64,000 bases of DNA from Bacteriovoracaceae bacterium (GCA_023701435.1 JAMPXB010000010.1:52693-116692); one strand, 5' to 3'. Shown: positions 9,036 to 20,009, counted from the first letter of the stretch. Translations and numbers: made by a program. Notes: generated from the sequence alone by a model not told the origin.

Positions 9036-10217
9036 ATGTCGGTTGATTTGAACGAACTAAAAAATAAAAAAATCGCACTCGTACTTTCCGGCGGGGTAGT
9101 AAAGGCAGCGGCCTGGCACCTCGGCGTAACCCTGGCCCTGGAAGAACTGGGTTTTCACCTCAAAAGTAATAAAAATTCTTCCGCCGCCCATGACCTCAAT
9201 CAAAGAAGCTTGGAAATCGGTACCTATGTGGGCTCCTCTGCCGGAGCAATGATTTGTGTTTACCTGGCGGCTGGCTATACCCCTCAGGATGTAATTCAGG
9301 CCACCTTGGGAATCAAGGGTTCCAAACTCAAAGGTATTACCTACAAAGATATGTTTGCCATCAAACGGCCTGACCTTAAGGCCCCTAAAGGGGACTTATA
9401 CTTTCCGCTGGATGGTTTTCCCACTCTGGTAAAAAACATTTTAAAACCGGTCATCTCGCTGCCTGGTTTATTTACCACCGAAGGAATCAGGAACTACCTG
9501 CTACAAAATGTGATTGAAAATGACCGCTTTGAAGACTTTGCCGCTGATCTTTTCATCGTGGCGACCCAGCTAGATCACTCAAGAAAAGTTATTTTTTCTA
9601 AATATAACTACCCTAATCCTTCTCATGACAGCACTTCCGTTTATTATACTGGCACCAATGTCTCGTATGCGGCAGCGGCCAGTATGAGTGTTCCGCCTTT
9701 TTACTGCCCCTATCCCATCAAAAATCGTCTTACTAACGGGATCGATTACTATATTGATGGTGAAATTCGTGAAACGCTCTCTACCCATGTGGCAGAAGAC
9801 AATGGCTGTGATGTAATTATTAGTTCCTGGACCCATACACCTTATCATTTTCATGACGAGGTCGGCTCGCTGGTTAACTATGGTCTTCCTCCCATCGCCA
9901 TCCAGTCCATTTATCTGATGATTCAAAAAAAGATTGTCGCCTCCCGGGCCGAACGGGCCAAGGCGATTGATATTATCGACACGGTTAACGACTATATGAA
10001 GATGGAGAAGTTTTCGCAGACTCATCGCCGGGAAATCATGGCGATCCTCCAGCGTAAGCTCAATATCAATCCCAAGGTTAAGTTGATCGATATTTTCCCA
10101 GATCATCACGACTACAAATTGTTCTTTGCTAATTCCTTCTCACTAAACTCCAAGGTTTCGGCCCATGCCGTTGAAGCCGGCTACAAGCGCGCCATGCAGA
10201 TTTTGGGCCCTAAATGA
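9036..10217 (+). CDS. Patatin-like phospholipase
   Basis: The 393-residue protein has a patatin hydrolase core. ALVLSGGVVKAAAWHLG (about 14-30) is the glycine-rich oxyanion region and YVGSSAGAM places the nucleophile Ser68 in GxSxG. YYIDGEIRE near 246 supplies the DG aspartate of the Ser-Asp dyad. Patatin-like enzymes deacylate phospholipids. No signal peptide is evident, so it is cytoplasmic, membrane-peripheral, or exported by another route. The stop overlaps the start of a lytic transglycosylase gene by 4 bases, an unusual pairing of a lipase with a peptidoglycan enzyme. About 20 polar residues are inserted between the oxyanion loop and the nucleophile. Confidence 0.88.
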   Translation: MSVDLNELKNKKIALVLSGGVVKAAAWHLGVTLALEELGFHLKSNKNSSAAHDLNQRSLEIGTYVGSSAGAMICVYLAAGYTPQDVIQATLGIKGSKLKGITYKDMFAIKRPDLKAPKGDLYFPLDGFPTLVKNILKPVISLPGLFTTEGIRNYLLQNVIENDRFEDFAADLFIVATQLDHSRKVIFSKYNYPNPSHDSTSVYYTGTNVSYAAAASMSVPPFYCPYPIKNRLTNGIDYYIDGEIRETLSTHVAEDNGCDVIISSWTHTPYHFHDEVGSLVNYGLPPIAIQSIYLMIQKKIVASRAERAKAIDIIDTVNDYMKMEKFSQTHRREIMAILQRKLNINPKVKLIDIFPDHHDYKLFFANSFSLNSKVSAHAVEAGYKRAMQILGPK

Positions 10218-11578
10218 TCCGTAAATATATTTTAATGGCGCTCGCGACACTCATTTTAGTCACGGCTTCTGATCCATTTTTTGGAATTGAACTCAGTTTC
10301 AAACCACTTCCCAAAGAAGAACGGACCGATGTCACTGAACGTTTATGGATGTCGACTGATGCCTTCAGACCTTATCTCACGGATTATGAAGACAAAGTTT
10401 CTGACCTTTTCCCGGTGACTCCTTACTATTATCCCAATGTGCACTTCTGGTTTTTAATCTACACCCAGTTTGAATCAAGCTCGGTGGTGATTCACGACAA
10501 ATCTGATATCTCTATTATCTATAAGGTCCTGGATTTCTCCTCACTTCATGAAAAGAAACTTCCCCTAAACACCATCTATGTTCTTCAGGATAAAATCTCT
10601 GAGGAAAAAGTTAAGGATCTTAAAAAAGATCTGGAAGACCTGGCCAAAGATCCTTACTCCAACACTGCCGAAGCAAAGAACATTCTGCGCACTCTTAAAC
10701 AGGCGAATATTACCCTACCCTCCGGAAAATCCGAGCGCAGTATCCTGTTCACCAAACTCAAAAAAAACCTCCGCACCCAAACCGGGCAAAAGAACTTCAT
10801 CCGAAACGGAATTGTTCAGTCTCTTCCCTATCAGTCGTTTTTTACCCGTTATTTTACCGACAAAAAACTGCCGAAAGAATTGGTCGCAATTCCTTTTCTG
10901 GAATCGAGCTTCAATCCCCACGCTCACTCAAAAGTTAGCGCCGTTGGGGTTTGGCAATTCATGCCACTCATTGCCAGCTTCTTTATTCCCAAACGTACAA
11001 ATTACGTTGATTACCGCTCCAATGTGGGAGTCTCCTCACTGGCCGCCGGTTTCTTGCTGGCGGAAAACTTTCAGATCATGAAGTCCTGGGACCTGGCCGT
11101 TACCGCTTATAACTCGGGCACAAAACACCTGCTCAAAACCAAGCGGGAATTAGGCGGAGATAAGGTTGACCTGGAAGCCATTATTAAACATAGCGACTCT
11201 GAACACTTTGGTTTTGCTTCTAAAAATTTTTACAGTGAATTCCTGGCCCTGGTGCATACCCTGGCCTATCGTGAAGAACTCTTCGCTGACTTGCATGCCT
11301 CCGATCGCGAGGATGTGGACGAAGAATTAAAGTACTTTCTTACCAAATGCCCTATTCGCTTACCTGGTTCCCTTAATCAGAAATTAATCTCTGACCTGAA
11401 TTATCATAATCATCACATCTCTAAACTTAAGGGCGCTCTGCCACGAGGCTTGATTCTGACGACTAAATCAACTCTGCCCGCCGCTAAATTTCTGCCGGTT
11501 TCCTATAAGGATCTGTTGAAAATGAAGCCTAAAGACTGGGGATCGATTTTAAAGAATCAAAGTTGTTCTACAAGATAA
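10214..11578 (+). CDS. Lytic transglycosylase (SLT/MltD-like)
   Basis: The 454-residue protein has a hydrophobic N-terminal signal (about 5-19), then a lysine-rich region of about 190 residues. The SLT domain follows: LVAIPFLESSFNPHA with catalytic Glu230, SAVGVWQFMP, and DLAVTAYNSG. Such enzymes cleave peptidoglycan between MurNAc and GlcNAc, forming 1,6-anhydroMurNAc. No LysM repeats are present after the domain, unlike typical MltD. Its start overlaps the patatin gene by 4 bases, and its 3' end overlaps the convergent 680-residue gene by 22 bases. In a predator such an enzyme could act on prey wall, but ordinary wall turnover is equally possible. Confidence 0.88.
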   Translation: MIRKYILMALATLILVTASDPFFGIELSFKPLPKEERTDVTERLWMSTDAFRPYLTDYEDKVSDLFPVTPYYYPNVHFWFLIYTQFESSSVVIHDKSDISIIYKVLDFSSLHEKKLPLNTIYVLQDKISEEKVKDLKKDLEDLAKDPYSNTAEAKNILRTLKQANITLPSGKSERSILFTKLKKNLRTQTGQKNFIRNGIVQSLPYQSFFTRYFTDKKLPKELVAIPFLESSFNPHAHSKVSAVGVWQFMPLIASFFIPKRTNYVDYRSNVGVSSLAAGFLLAENFQIMKSWDLAVTAYNSGTKHLLKTKRELGGDKVDLEAIIKHSDSEHFGFASKNFYSEFLALVHTLAYREELFADLHASDREDVDEELKYFLTKCPIRLPGSLNQKLISDLNYHNHHISKLKGALPRGLILTTKSTLPAAKFLPVSYKDLLKMKPKDWGSILKNQSCSTR

Positions 11579-13599
11579 GTATTTGGTGAGCAGTAACTAC
11601 CAAGATATTGAACAGTTCCATCTTGATAAGTAATTTTGAAATTGATTTTTGCGTCTTGGGCATAATCTGGGGCACCCTGATTTTCACCCAAAACAATAAC
11701 CTTTCTGCTTTTTGGTCCAACTGAATCATAGAACTTACCGTCAGCATCCAGGATCTGGGTTGAAGTCACAAGTGATGCCCCAACTGATTCGCCGGCAACA
11801 TCTACTTTCAGAGCTTCTTTATTAAGATTTACCTGGATTAAACAACGGTTACCGAGATTTGAATCTTCAAACTTGGAAAGGATATAGCGCATAAAGTTTT
11901 CAGAAGGAATTTCCAGATTGTTTTGATCTTTAAATCCTACGAAAAGTGGCTCTGCCTGGTGAGTTAGCTCCAGATATTTACGGGCACCCAAAAGGGTCTT
12001 ATTAAAGTTCGTCTTATAAGTATGGTTATTTAATTTCTTAGCAGTGTTATTGGTTGCAAATTCTTTAACCGATTCTGATGAAATCACCAGCGCGGTTTTT
12101 TCCTTGGCCAGCAGATCCTCTTCTATCAGGCTTACTTTTTCAGAAAGCACATCTTCAAAATAGTTCGAATCAAAAGTCAGTTCTCTTTCGTGGATATGAA
12201 TGATTTTAGAAGTCACTTCAGCTTTCATGTCTTTATAACTTAAAAGAGCATTTCCAGCTTTCACACCCATGAATAACTGATAACGGAAGTCATCGCTCTC
12301 AGTTACCAGTAAATCACCATCGAGGCGAAGCACTTGTGAATAAGGAACATCCAAGGTTGCGCCTTCCACATTATCATCAAGTTCTACTAAAACGGCACCG
12401 ACAGCACCGCGCGCCTCATAGGGGGCCAGTAATTCATTGAACTTTTCTTCCTGGATCATTGGAACTGAAACACCAGTGGTTTCAGAATCCAGAATAAGAT
12501 CAGTATTAGTAGGAGCGTAACCTCTTTTAAGGATAGACACCGATCTGGTCATACGTGGCTGGGCCATTTCTTCATTAAGGGTGACGTATCCTGCACCGTA
12601 ATCTTGCACAGCTGCACTTAGATCATCCTGGAAGCGAACTTCAAATCCAGCTTCAGGAAAAGACTTAGTCATATCAGTCGCAGCGATTTGGATAGTCATG
12701 TTGACCGGATAAGATTTGTGACTAACAAGGGCGCTTTTTTCTGAAGCTTCTTCCTGAGTAGTCACTGCTTTTTGGGCTGCAACTTTCTTGGCCTTTTTAG
12801 CAACTGGAGTTACGGTTGGTTGAATAATCTTCTTTTCTGCAACTTCAATTGTTTGGGTAGTCACAGTTCCAACCACCGGCATTTTTTGCTCTTTCAAATC
12901 GGCTTGAGCTTTTGAATAGTCAAAGGCAAGAAGATCATCGATGGCGACTACTTCGCTTTTGTTATCCACGGCCTCCACACTGTCAACGGCCTCCACATTA
13001 TCCACGCTGTGGACAACTTCTGGAACGGTTTGTGTATTTTCTGTAGTTGGAGCTGGTTCATTAATTGGAGCGGGCTGAGGAGCCACAGCTACTTTCTCAT
13101 CTGCATATTCAAAGAATTCCGGCTCTGCTTCAGTTTCTACAGCTGCTAGTTTTGTAGAAACCTCGTCTTTAGCCTCGGCGATCATTTCATAAGAAAAGTC
13201 TTTATATAGAGCAATGAGGTTTGATTTTAATTCTTGGTTAATCACTACTGGCTGAAGTTTTACTGGTTCATAAAAAGGAAGCTCAGCGTGGGCAACTTTT
13301 TCCACAACAAGTTGTGGAGCTGGTTTTTTAACAATCGCTTTCTTTACAATAACTACCGCTGGTTTAACGATCTCTTTTTTCTGAGCCGGAATTTGAATTT
13401 CAGCAAAATGCATTTCTGGCGCTTCGATCGCCGCAGTTTCTGTCGCTGCAAGTTCTGTATTAGATAAGAGGGAGAAGTAGCTTGTAGAGAAAGATACTGT
13501 CGTCATTTCAGGCATCATAAAACGCACGGCTACACTACCCACAACCAGATACATAACAAGCGTAAGAGATGTTAAAATTCGCGTTAGCATTAACGACAT
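11557..13599 (-). CDS. Hypothetical membrane-anchored envelope protein, 680 residues
   Basis: No family is recognised. An N-terminal hydrophobic segment (about 8-28) looks like an uncleaved signal anchor. Residues about 50-280 are low complexity, rich in Ala, Val, Glu, Pro and Lys, with a VDNVEAVDSVEAVDN repeat near 200-215. Residues about 290-680 look folded and beta-rich, possibly several Ig-like or carbohydrate-binding-like modules, ending with a conserved-looking CSPNTYLVEQL. The layout suggests a protein that spans the periplasm through a flexible linker. The DNA of the VEAVDN repeat contains several DnaA-box-like words (see findings). The 3' end overlaps the lytic transglycosylase gene. 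Confidence 0.6.
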   Translation of the reverse strand: MSLMLTRILTSLTLVMYLVVGSVAVRFMMPEMTTVSFSTSYFSLLSNTELAATETAAIEAPEMHFAEIQIPAQKKEIVKPAVVIVKKAIVKKPAPQLVVEKVAHAELPFYEPVKLQPVVINQELKSNLIALYKDFSYEMIAEAKDEVSTKLAAVETEAEPEFFEYADEKVAVAPQPAPINEPAPTTENTQTVPEVVHSVDNVEAVDSVEAVDNKSEVVAIDDLLAFDYSKAQADLKEQKMPVVGTVTTQTIEVAEKKIIQPTVTPVAKKAKKVAAQKAVTTQEEASEKSALVSHKSYPVNMTIQIAATDMTKSFPEAGFEVRFQDDLSAAVQDYGAGYVTLNEEMAQPRMTRSVSILKRGYAPTNTDLILDSETTGVSVPMIQEEKFNELLAPYEARGAVGAVLVELDDNVEGATLDVPYSQVLRLDGDLLVTESDDFRYQLFMGVKAGNALLSYKDMKAEVTSKIIHIHERELTFDSNYFEDVLSEKVSLIEEDLLAKEKTALVISSESVKEFATNNTAKKLNNHTYKTNFNKTLLGARKYLELTHQAEPLFVGFKDQNNLEIPSENFMRYILSKFEDSNLGNRCLIQVNLNKEALKVDVAGESVGASLVTSTQILDADGKFYDSVGPKSRKVIVLGENQGAPDYAQDAKINFKITYQDGTVQYLGSYCSPNTYLVEQL

Positions 13600-13731
13600 A
13601 TTCTTTTATTTTAATAGAAGAGCGAAATTTTTACGGTAGTTAAAAGCTGCCGATCATCACTTTCTGCGTAATCAATTCAATAATTTAGATGAAAAATGAT
13701 GGTTAGCCATGAATAGGCGTAGGGCTTGGAC

Positions 13732-13759
13732 AAAAAAAGCCCCACATTTGAGTGGGGCT
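13732..13759 (-). terminator. Rho-independent terminator of the ATP synthase F1 operon
   Basis: An 8-bp perfect stem (AGCCCCAC/GTGGGGCT) with a 6-base loop is followed, reading the minus strand, by seven T residues. It lies just after the atpC stop and closes the long minus-strand run that starts at rpmH. Confidence 0.92.
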
Positions 13760-13764
13760 TTCGC

Positions 13765-14178
13765 TTACTTGAGATTTGCGAGTCTTAAACGAAGCTCGGC
13801 TCTTTCCATTTTGCGGCGGAACTTTATAAGGTCCACATCCGATAATGAATCTTTGCCTGATAAACGATCGTGGGCCTTGGCCTTAGCAGCTTTAGCACGT
13901 TCTAGATCGATATCTTCTGCACGTTCAGATGTAAAAGAAAGAATAGTCACAGTATCCTGTAAAACTCGGCAAAGGCCAGCTGTCACGGAAAAGTGACGAG
14001 TCCCCATTGGAGTCTTCGCAGTTAAAACCCCAGTGCTCAACTCAGTTAATATGTGAGTATGGTCGGGGAGAATATTAATCTCCCCACGAACAGTTGGAAT
14101 TACAATGTCATTACACTCAAGATCTTTAATCACTACACCTTTGGGTGTGAAAAGATTGAGTTTAAAGGCTGATGCCAT
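13765..14178 (-). CDS. atpC: ATP synthase F1 epsilon subunit
   Basis: The 137-residue protein has the epsilon N-terminal beta-sandwich (FNLFTPKGVVIKD, then GEINILPDHTHILTEL and the GTRHFSVTAG segment) and a C-terminal helical hairpin rich in Arg, Lys and Glu. Epsilon couples gamma to the c-ring and can inhibit ATP hydrolysis. It is the last gene of the F1 cluster, 2 bases after atpD, and is followed directly by a strong terminator. Confidence 0.95.
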   Translation of the reverse strand: MASAFKLNLFTPKGVVIKDLECNDIVIPTVRGEINILPDHTHILTELSTGVLTAKTPMGTRHFSVTAGLCRVLQDTVTILSFTSERAEDIDLERAKAAKAKAHDRLSGKDSLSDVDLIKFRRKMERAELRLRLANLK

Positions 14179-14180
14179 AA

Positions 14181-15611
<1,431 letters not shown>

Positions 15612-16481
15612 TTAACCGTTTAGAGATTCAGCACCAGCAACAACCTCGGTCAACTCAGTTGTAATTCTCGCCTGTCTCATCTTATTCATTTTTAGTGATA
15701 ATTTCTTAATAACTTCTTTACTGTTCTTCGATGCATTTTCCATCGCATTCATACGAGAGCCGTGCTCAGAAGCAATGGCATCTAGTACGCATGTATAAAC
15801 GGTAGTGAGATAAACTTCCGGCACCAAAGTGTCCAGAATTTGTTCAGCACTAGGCTCATATTTAAAGTCATAAGGGTACTTAGACTTGATGGTCTCTTTA
15901 TCAGAAGCAGATACTTGCATAGGAAGCAGCTGTCTAACTTTAGAATCAAAAGCAATCGCTGAAATAAATGAGTTATAAGCAACGTAAACCTTGCCTACTT
16001 CGCCACCAATAAACATGGCACCCAACTCATCTGCAACCTTACGAATTTCTTCATAAGTTGGATCAGCTTTCGCAAAAGTGAACGATTTACCAATGTTCAC
16101 TTCTTTTTGAATAAGTTCACGAACTTTTCTACCAATGAAGAAGAACTTCAGATCTTCGTCCTGATGTTCAGCAGTGAAGCGTCTGACTGTTTTAGCGAGA
16201 GATGAGTTATATCCTCCGCAAAGACCTTTATCAGAAGAGATCACCAGCACTACAGCTTTATTATTTTCCTTCGGTGTGAAGTACTCATTTGTGTAGTCAG
16301 TAGCCAGGGCGGATACCGTACGAACGGTTTCTTCCAGCTCTGTTGAATATGGACGAAGACCTAAGATTCGGACCTGAGCCTTGTTCAACTTTGCAGCTGA
16401 AACAAGCTTCATGGCCTTCGTGATCTTGAAAGTACCTTTGGTACTTTTGATCTTTATCTTTAGGTCTTTAATATTTGCCAT
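15612..16481 (-). CDS. atpG: ATP synthase F1 gamma subunit
   Basis: The 289-residue rotor shaft has the N-terminal helix MANIKDLKIKIKSTKGTFKI with ITKAMKLVSAAK, the SDKGLCGGYN segment and the C-terminal ARQARITTELTE-type helix (here RQARITTELTEVVAGA). Gamma rotates within the alpha3beta3 head. It sits between atpA and atpD in the standard alpha-gamma-beta order. Confidence 0.96.
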   Translation of the reverse strand: MANIKDLKIKIKSTKGTFKITKAMKLVSAAKLNKAQVRILGLRPYSTELEETVRTVSALATDYTNEYFTPKENNKAVVLVISSDKGLCGGYNSSLAKTVRRFTAEHQDEDLKFFFIGRKVRELIQKEVNIGKSFTFAKADPTYEEIRKVADELGAMFIGGEVGKVYVAYNSFISAIAFDSKVRQLLPMQVSASDKETIKSKYPYDFKYEPSAEQILDTLVPEVYLTTVYTCVLDAIASEHGSRMNAMENASKNSKEVIKKLSLKMNKMRQARITTELTEVVAGAESLNG

Positions 16482-16499
16482 GGTCTTTAATCCTTAAAA

Positions 16500-18014
16500 T
16501 TAAACCTTATAGCTTGCAACGAAGTTCTTAATGATTTCTACAATCTTAGCTTCATTTTCAGCTGACATTTGCTTCTCAGCTCTCATTGCATTCATAAGGT
16601 CTGCGTGACGAGAGTTAAGAGCGGCCAAGAGATCTTTTTCTACTTGCTGGATTTTTTCTACAGCAATTGAATCGAAGAACCCTTTAGTTGCAGCAAAGAT
16701 AGAAACCGACTGATCGATAACATCCATTGGTGAGTACTGGGCTTGCTTAAGAAGCTCAACCAGACGTGAACCACGGCTAAGCTGTCTTTGAGTAGCTTCA
16801 TCAAGGTCAGAACCAAACTGAGCAAACGCTGCAAGTTCACGGTACTGAGCAAGATCCAGACGAAGAGTACCAGCAACTTTTTTCATTGCTTTAATTTGAG
16901 CAGAACCACCAACTCGAGAAACCGAAAGACCAACGTTTACCGCTGGACGGATACCAGAGTTGAAAAGATCTGATTCAAGGTAAATCTGACCATCTGTAAT
17001 AGAAATAACGTTTGTAGGAATATAAGCTGCAACGTCACCTTCTTGAGTTTCAATGATTGGAAGAGCTGTAAGAGATCCAGCACCCAGTTCATCGTTAACT
17101 TTACAAGCACGCTCTAAAAGACGTGAGTGAATGTAGAATACGTCTCCTGGGAATGCTTCACGGCCTGGTGGACGACGAAGAAGGAGAGAAAGCTGACGGT
17201 AAGCCTGAGATTGTTTTGTTAAGTCATCGTAAACGATAAGCGCGTGCTTACCAGCATCACGGTAGTACTCACCCATTGTACAACCTGTGTACGGAGCAAG
17301 GTACTGAAGTGGAGCTGAGTGAGAAGCTGTAGCAGAAACGATGATTGTATATTCAAGAGCACCAGCTTCAAGAAGCTTTTGGTAAACCTGACGAACAGTT
17401 GATTGCTTCTGACCAATGGCCACGTAAACGCAAACAACGCCCTTACCTTTTTGGTTAATAATTGTATCAACGGCAACAGCTGTCTTACCAGTCTTACGGT
17501 CACCAATGATAAGCTCACGCTGACCACGACCAATTGGGATCATGGCGTCGATAGCTTTAATACCAGTCTGCATTGGCTCGTGAACTGATTTACGAGCAAT
17601 AATTCCCGGAGCTTTAATTTCCACGTTACGGAATTCAGTAGCTTTAATTTCACCCTGACCGTCGATTGGCTCACCGATTGCGTTTACTACGCGACCAAGA
17701 AGAGCGTCACCAACAGGAACAGATACGATTTTTTCTGTACGCTTAACAGTTGAGCCTTCTTTAATTGATTCGTCGTTACCAAGAACCACGATACCAACGT
17801 TGTTAGCTTCAAGGTTAAGAACCATTCCCTTTACACCACTTTCGAACTCAACAAGCTCTCCAGCAAGAACGTTTTTTAATCCAAATACGCGGGCCACACC
17901 GTCACCAATTGTGAGGACAGTCCCAATTTCATTCATCTGCAAGCGAGATTCAAAGTTTGCAATTCGCTCTTTGATAATGCCTGTGATTTCTTCAGGTCTG
18001 ATTGATGTACTCAT
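16500..18014 (-). CDS. atpA: ATP synthase F1 alpha subunit
   Basis: The 504-residue noncatalytic nucleotide-binding subunit contains Walker [11 protein letters not shown] (about 170-179), the IYDDL-type segment ([14 protein letters not shown]), the conserved [17 protein letters not shown] and the ARG-finger region [10 protein letters not shown]. The N-terminal crown domain begins with [13 protein letters not shown]. The gene is 27 bases after atpH and precedes atpG. Confidence 0.97.
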   Translation of the reverse strand: MSTSIRPEEITGIIKERIANFESRLQMNEIGTVLTIGDGVARVFGLKNVLAGELVEFESGVKGMVLNLEANNVGIVVLGNDESIKEGSTVKRTEKIVSVPVGDALLGRVVNAIGEPIDGQGEIKATEFRNVEIKAPGIIARKSVHEPMQTGIKAIDAMIPIGRGQRELIIGDRKTGKTAVAVDTIINQKGKGVVCVYVAIGQKQSTVRQVYQKLLEAGALEYTIIVSATASHSAPLQYLAPYTGCTMGEYYRDAGKHALIVYDDLTKQSQAYRQLSLLLRRPPGREAFPGDVFYIHSRLLERACKVNDELGAGSLTALPIIETQEGDVAAYIPTNVISITDGQIYLESDLFNSGIRPAVNVGLSVSRVGGSAQIKAMKKVAGTLRLDLAQYRELAAFAQFGSDLDEATQRQLSRGSRLVELLKQAQYSPMDVIDQSVSIFAATKGFFDSIAVEKIQQVEKDLLAALNSRHADLMNAMRAEKQMSAENEAKIVEIIKNFVASYKV

Positions 18015-18041
18015 CTAAAATCCCTTCCCTTTTTGGGGTTA

Positions 18042-18581
18042 TTATTCGCCAAGAATTGATTGTTTAAATTGTTCTAATTGATTGTCTAAAGATGCATCCA
18101 ACTGCAGATCTTCAACAGTTACTTTGTAACCTGCTGATAGATTTGTATTTTGGACATAATCTAAATGTGGTTCACGACCAAATTTAGTTTTAAGAAAGCC
18201 TTCAATTTTAGCCTTGAACGCAGGATCAACCTGAACGTCAGTGCCTTCAATTGTTCCTTTCATGAAGCCTCTTCTTTCATCATCCATAACGATCACTTCT
18301 TTAATGATCATAGGAAGAATCCCGATTCTCTTTTCATCGATAAGGAATTTAATTGTTTCTGTAGTGATTGGAGAAAGAGCAAGTTTTTTTGCAACTTCTG
18401 TGAATACTACTTTTTTCTCTTCAAGAGTGAAGAGTTCCAGGAACATCAAGTTTTCAAGTTCGTTAGACTTATTGATAACTTCTGTAAGTTTAGTCAGCTC
18501 ATCAGCGATTTGAATTTTTTTCTCATCACCAAGTTCCAAAAGAGACTTAGCGTAGACTCTGGCAACTGCTTGTTCTTTCAT
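18042..18581 (-). CDS. atpH: ATP synthase F1 delta subunit
   Basis: I start the gene at ATG 18581 (179 residues). The protein then begins MKEQAVARVYAKSLLELG, the typical delta N-terminus (ARVYAKALF in other species), and the gene abuts atpF with a 1-base gap. The longer frame from 18662 would overlap atpF by 80 bases and adds a basic leader foreign to the family. The C-terminal part ends with DASLDNQLEQFKQSILGE, matching the usual DgSvrgrLekL-type end. Delta joins the stator stalk (b and b') to the top of F1. Confidence 0.92.
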   Translation of the reverse strand: MKEQAVARVYAKSLLELGDEKKIQIADELTKLTEVINKSNELENLMFLELFTLEEKKVVFTEVAKKLALSPITTETIKFLIDEKRIGILPMIIKEVIVMDDERRGFMKGTIEGTDVQVDPAFKAKIEGFLKTKFGREPHLDYVQNTNLSAGYKVTVEDLQLDASLDNQLEQFKQSILGE

Positions 18582-18582
18582 C

Positions 18583-19125
18583 TTATAGCCCTTGCACAAG
18601 TTTCGAAGAAACTTTGTTTTGATAATCTTTATTGCTCTTAATAGTTGTTTTAGTTTTCGCAATCACTTGATTTAAAAGTTCTGCATTCAACTCATCCATA
18701 ATAGCTTTTTTATCGGCTTGGATTTTCATGTTGGCATCAGCTTTAAGCTTATGACTTTTATCTTCAGATTCTTTTGAAAGATTCTTTTCATAAACCAAAA
18801 CGTCAGTTTCAGCTTGTTGATGAATGGCCTTAACTTCGTTATCAAGATTGGCCAATTTACGCTCTTCACTTTCAAGCATAATTTGGGCTTCTTTTGATTT
18901 CAAATTTGCGCGCTCAAGAGTATTTGCTACTTCTTCAGATTTAGAAACAAAGTGCGCCTTAAGCGGACCTTTTAATTTCCAAATCAAAACGCCAAATAGA
19001 ATTCCTACGTTGATCGCTGGCGCGATTAGATCTGTAACAGATCCATGACCACCACCAGAAGCACTGTAGGCTTTAGAGATACTGAGAGCAAGAAAAGCGT
19101 AAGCTGTCCAAAAACGCATAGACAT
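18583..19125 (-). CDS. atpF: ATP synthase Fo subunit b
   Basis: The 180-residue protein has one membrane helix (about residues 30-48, LIAPAINVGILFGVLIWKL) followed by a long charged alpha-helical domain with KSKEAQIMLESEER-like heptads. Unusually, about 25 hydrophobic residues precede the membrane helix and look like a cleavable signal peptide (ending near AYSASGGG). That feature is shared by b subunits of several delta- and epsilon-type proteobacteria. It forms the peripheral stalk with b'. The stop is 1 base before atpH. Confidence 0.93.
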   Translation of the reverse strand: MSMRFWTAYAFLALSISKAYSASGGGHGSVTDLIAPAINVGILFGVLIWKLKGPLKAHFVSKSEEVANTLERANLKSKEAQIMLESEERKLANLDNEVKAIHQQAETDVLVYEKNLSKESEDKSHKLKADANMKIQADKKAIMDELNAELLNQVIAKTKTTIKSNKDYQNKVSSKLVQGL

Positions 19126-19127
19126 CC

Positions 19128-19571
19128 TTATTGAATAATCTTTTGAACTAGAGACTGGGCAAGAGCATCTGCTTCAGCAAGATACTTATCCTTGTTTCCA
19201 GCAACTTCGTTAGTAAACTCATTGCGAGACTGATCAACAAAAGCATTAACTTCTTTTTCAGTTTGCTTATATTGCTCAGAATATGTCTGAGTAATTTTTT
19301 GTTTTTTCTCAGTAGAAGTTTTCAAAGCGGCACGGTTAGCCTCTTCGATTTTTACCTTATACTCAGTCTGCATTTTTTGTACTTTTTCAACAGTCTCATC
19401 AGCAGAGCTTTCGAGTTTTACTGTCTTCTCTTCACGCGTCTCGATGACGTCCTGAAGTTTTCCTAAAAATAAAAATTGAGCGATAATAAAAACGACGAGG
19501 ATTATGACAAATTGAGGGACAAGCGAGTTATCGACACCCAACTGAGTGAAGATGGCCGTAAATGTTTCCAT
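19128..19571 (-). CDS. ATP synthase Fo subunit b'
   Basis: The 147-residue protein is a second b-type stator subunit. It has a membrane helix near the N-terminus (about residues 18-38, LVPQFVIILVVFIIAQFLFLG) and then a long coiled helical tail with ETREEKTVKLESSA. Bacteria with separate b and b' build a heterodimeric stalk. It lies 2 bases before atpF and is the first gene of the F1/stator cluster. Confidence 0.9.
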   Translation of the reverse strand: METFTAIFTQLGVDNSLVPQFVIILVVFIIAQFLFLGKLQDVIETREEKTVKLESSADETVEKVQKMQTEYKVKIEEANRAALKTSTEKKQKITQTYSEQYKQTEKEVNAFVDQSRNEFTNEVAGNKDKYLAEADALAQSLVQKIIQ

Positions 19572-19612
19572 TAGTTAAACCTTAAATATGAAGCTTATTA
19601 ATTTTCAGTAAT

Positions 19613-19641
19613 TTTTTAAGCTGAAGGGGGGTTTTCGTCAA
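19613..19641 (-). promoter_or_regulatory. Possible internal promoter before the atp cluster
   Basis: On the minus strand TTGACG (19636-19641) and TAAAAA (19613-19618) are separated by 17 bases, a plausible sigma70 promoter about 42 bases before the b' start. The -10 is weak, so this is tentative. It would let the ATP synthase genes be expressed independently of rpmH-parAB transcription. Confidence 0.35.
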
Positions 19642-19655
19642 GGAGTTTGGGTGTG

Positions 19656-19991
19656 TTATTTTTTATCTTTCATCTTAGTGATTCCGTGGAAAATTACCCC
19701 TTCCTCGACAATTAAACTAGGACTTGTCACAGTCCCTTCAAAACGTGCAGGGCGTCTTATTTCCACACGGGACGAAGCCTTGACTGTCCCCTTAACAGAA
19801 CCCGATATAATGACAATATTTGCGTTAATATCCGCGTTAATTACTGCACCTTCCGAAATGATAAGTGTATCATTGGAAAATATACTGCCATTAACATAAC
19901 CAGCGATACGAACTGTACCGCTGAATGAAAGGTTACCTTCAAATTTGCAGCCCTCTTCGATGATGGCGCAAATGTCGTTTTTTTTAGCCAA
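19656..19991 (-). CDS. Bactofilin (polymer-forming cytoskeletal protein)
   Basis: The 111-residue protein is almost wholly a bactofilin beta-helix domain. It has short repeats such as CKFEGNLSFSGTVRIAGYVNG, GSIFSNDTLIISEGA, ADINANIVIISGSVKG and RFEGTVTSPSLIVEEG. Bactofilins form nucleotide-independent filaments in the cytoplasm or at the membrane. Its position directly after parB on the same strand (18-base gap) echoes the known functional link in Myxococcus, where bactofilin scaffolds position ParABS. A similar role here is inference. Confidence 0.9.
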   Translation of the reverse strand: MAKKNDICAIIEEGCKFEGNLSFSGTVRIAGYVNGSIFSNDTLIISEGAVINADINANIVIISGSVKGTVKASSRVEIRRPARFEGTVTSPSLIVEEGVIFHGITKMKDKK

Positions 19992-20009
19992 AAGCCTCTC
20001 CAGCTTTGT

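Noticed and set aside
9383..9398. GGCCCCTAAAGGGGAC in the patatin gene as a ninth copy of the 16-bp motif
   Set aside because: The central base and the flanks differ, and it lies far from the origin cluster.
18583..18662. Longer atpH start at 18662
   Set aside because: It would overlap atpF by 80 bases and adds a basic leader not seen in the family.
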